From an uncultured Oscillospiraceae bacterium (GTDB taxonomy: Bacteria; Bacillota; Clostridia; Oscillospirales; Acutalibacteraceae), in contig UQFM01000095.1 of assembly GCA_900540295.1 (NCBI GenBank), positions 1 to 5,354 of the forward strand: a stretch of 5,354 nt of DNA, given 5' to 3'. The notes under the pieces were generated by a model. That model did not search any database. It worked only from the letters and a program-made list of their open reading frames with translations, and had not been told where the DNA came from. A program made the translations under genes and the position numbers. Below, piece after piece: positions 4,691 to 5,354 of the stretch. Positions within the stretch are counted from its first letter, which is position 1. Every line of letters starts with the position of its first letter.

Positions 4691-5045
4691 GGGGATGAAA
4701 GGATTTCGACGGGGATATTGAACCGTGATAAGCGAGCAGCGGTGTGGTACCGCTTTAAACAGCCACAGTTTATGAAAATAAACGACAAAGATCAAAAAGT
4801 ACTTCTTGCTGCTTAATTAGCGGCGAGCGTTCCCCTCAGAGTACCGCGGCTGAGTACGGAGCGTCATCAGCGGTAAATGTGCACGGGCACACTGCCTTGT
4901 AACCCGTCACACAAAACAGGGCTACCGAAACGAAAAGCCTGCCGTGCGGCGTTTCGCAACGGGAATTTTAAAGAAACGGCTACGCTCGTAGAAATTTGCG
5001 GGAATGTGTTTTCGGACGCGGTTTCGATTACCGCCATCTCCACCA
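4691..5045 (+). ncRNA. ssrA: Transfer-messenger RNA (tmRNA)
   Basis: tmRNA acts as tRNA and mRNA to free stalled ribosomes and tag the incomplete protein for degradation; its partner SmpB is encoded at 1996-2463. The gene is 355 bases with a normal one-piece layout. The acceptor stem pairs GGGGATG 4691-4697 with CATCTCC 5035-5041, and ACCA 5042-5045 is encoded. The T arm is GCGGT 5018-5022, loop TTCGATT, ACCGC 5030-5034. The conserved GGATTTCGACGGGG follows the 5' end and GGCTACGCTCGTAG lies near the 3' end. The first pseudoknot pairs 4738-4743 with 4749-4754 and GTGG 4744-4747 with CCAC 4763-4766. A later one pairs 4926-4932 with 4950-4956 and CCGT 4942-4945 with ACGG 4959-4962. The tag frame ends at TAA 4814-4816 and probably reads DKDQKVLLAA from GAC 4784; the resume codon is not certain. 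Confidence 0.97.
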
Positions 5046-5054
5046 GCAAAGAAT

Positions 5055-5100
5055 AATCCGAAACTTGTTATAATTGGTAACAGTTTCGGATTTTCTGTTT
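5055..5100 (+). terminator. Rho-independent terminator of ssrA
   Basis: AATCCGAAAC 5055-5064 pairs perfectly with GTTTCGGATT 5083-5092. TGTTA 5066-5070 pairs with TAACA 5078-5082, leaving one bulged T (5065) and a 7-base loop. The stem totals 15 bp and is followed by TTTTCTGTTT. It starts nine bases after the tmRNA CCA end and is the strongest terminator in the window. Confidence 0.93.
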
Positions 5101-5111
5101 ATATAGACACA

Positions 5112-5145
5112 AGGCAGGGCTGATCTCTGCCTATTTCTCTGTTTT
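5112..5145 (+). terminator. Possible second terminator or stray hairpin
   Basis: AGGCAG 5112-5117 pairs with CTGCCT 5127-5132. G5118-T5126 and G5119-C5125 extend this to 8 bp around a 5-base loop. A T-rich but interrupted stretch follows (ATTTCTCTGTTTT, 5133-5145). It could back up the ssrA terminator 12 bases upstream or end transcription from elsewhere; the broken T-run makes this uncertain. Confidence 0.4.
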
Positions 5146-5354
5146 ATGCTGTGTGTTATATTATTTTACATAAGCAAGTTTCCCAAAGTGTTTGTAACTG
5201 TTTGTTGCATTGTATCTGTCACATGAATATAAGTATTCGTTGTAAAGTTTGCATCGGTATAGTTCACATACTACAATACAACATGCCCCCATTATTTTCA
5301 TATATGAAGTCATCATTTTGTTATAAAACTTGAAAAATCGAGTAAACTATAGTA
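5146..5354. other. AT-rich stretch with no gene seen
   Basis: Stops are frequent in all frames. The only sizeable open frame, 60 codons from 5151 on the plus strand, has no ribosome binding site and an unremarkable composition. I see no tRNA, no repeat shared with the rest of the window and no convincing promoter. It may be the upstream region of a gene beyond the contig end. Confidence 0.5.

Noticed and set aside
4405..4795. Minus-strand open frames of 127 and 69 codons over the membrane protein end and the ssrA start
   Set aside because: They lack ribosome binding sites, run antisense to the membrane protein gene and tmRNA, and have unremarkable composition.
5046..5354. Integrated mobile element at the 3' end of ssrA, a common insertion site
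   Set aside because: No second copy of the tmRNA 3' end and no integrase fragment are seen in the 309 bases available; the terminator follows normally.

Overview
The window looks like one short contig from an uncultured Clostridia-type Firmicute. Placing it near Oscillospiraceae is a guess from gene style and repeat content. The evidence is the dnaX-ybaB-recR order, a Firmicute-type one-piece tmRNA, purine-rich ribosome binding sites, and many short GC-rich palindromes between fairly AT-rich genes. The first 47 bases are not biological: they are the end of an Illumina P7 primer, an 8-base index and a Nextera transposon end. Genome sequence starts at about base 48.

Layout. 49-162 is the last 37 codons of dnaX. 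163-307 holds two GTAG-headed hairpins and then the ybaB ribosome binding site. ybaB (308-655) and recR (655-1254) share one base. 1255-1495 is packed with repeats: a composite repeat and four REP-like hairpins arranged as two inverted pairs. 1496-1894 is an unrecognised 132-residue protein gene. smpB follows at 1996-2463. An M16-type zinc peptidase (2595-3857) and an unrecognised membrane protein of about six helices (3963-4634) come next, and each is preceded by a copy of the composite repeat. ssrA (tmRNA, 4691-5045) has its own promoter and a strong terminator. From about 5146 to the end I see no gene.

How the genes fit together. dnaX-ybaB-recR is a conserved replication/repair cluster: clamp loader, nucleoid-associated protein, recombination mediator. 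smpB and ssrA encode the two parts of trans-translation, the rescue of stalled ribosomes. Here they lie about 2.2 kb apart, with the peptidase and membrane protein between them.

Most notable are the repeats. One family is a set of hairpins each headed by GTAG, the signature of REP elements mobilised by REP-associated tyrosine transposases. A second is a composite repeat present three times, each copy starting 8-25 bases after a stop codon, whose first hairpin shows a compensatory base-pair change. Third, a 25-base sequence covering ribosome binding site, start codon and first codons is identical in front of two unrelated genes. No clear new defence or biosynthetic system is visible.
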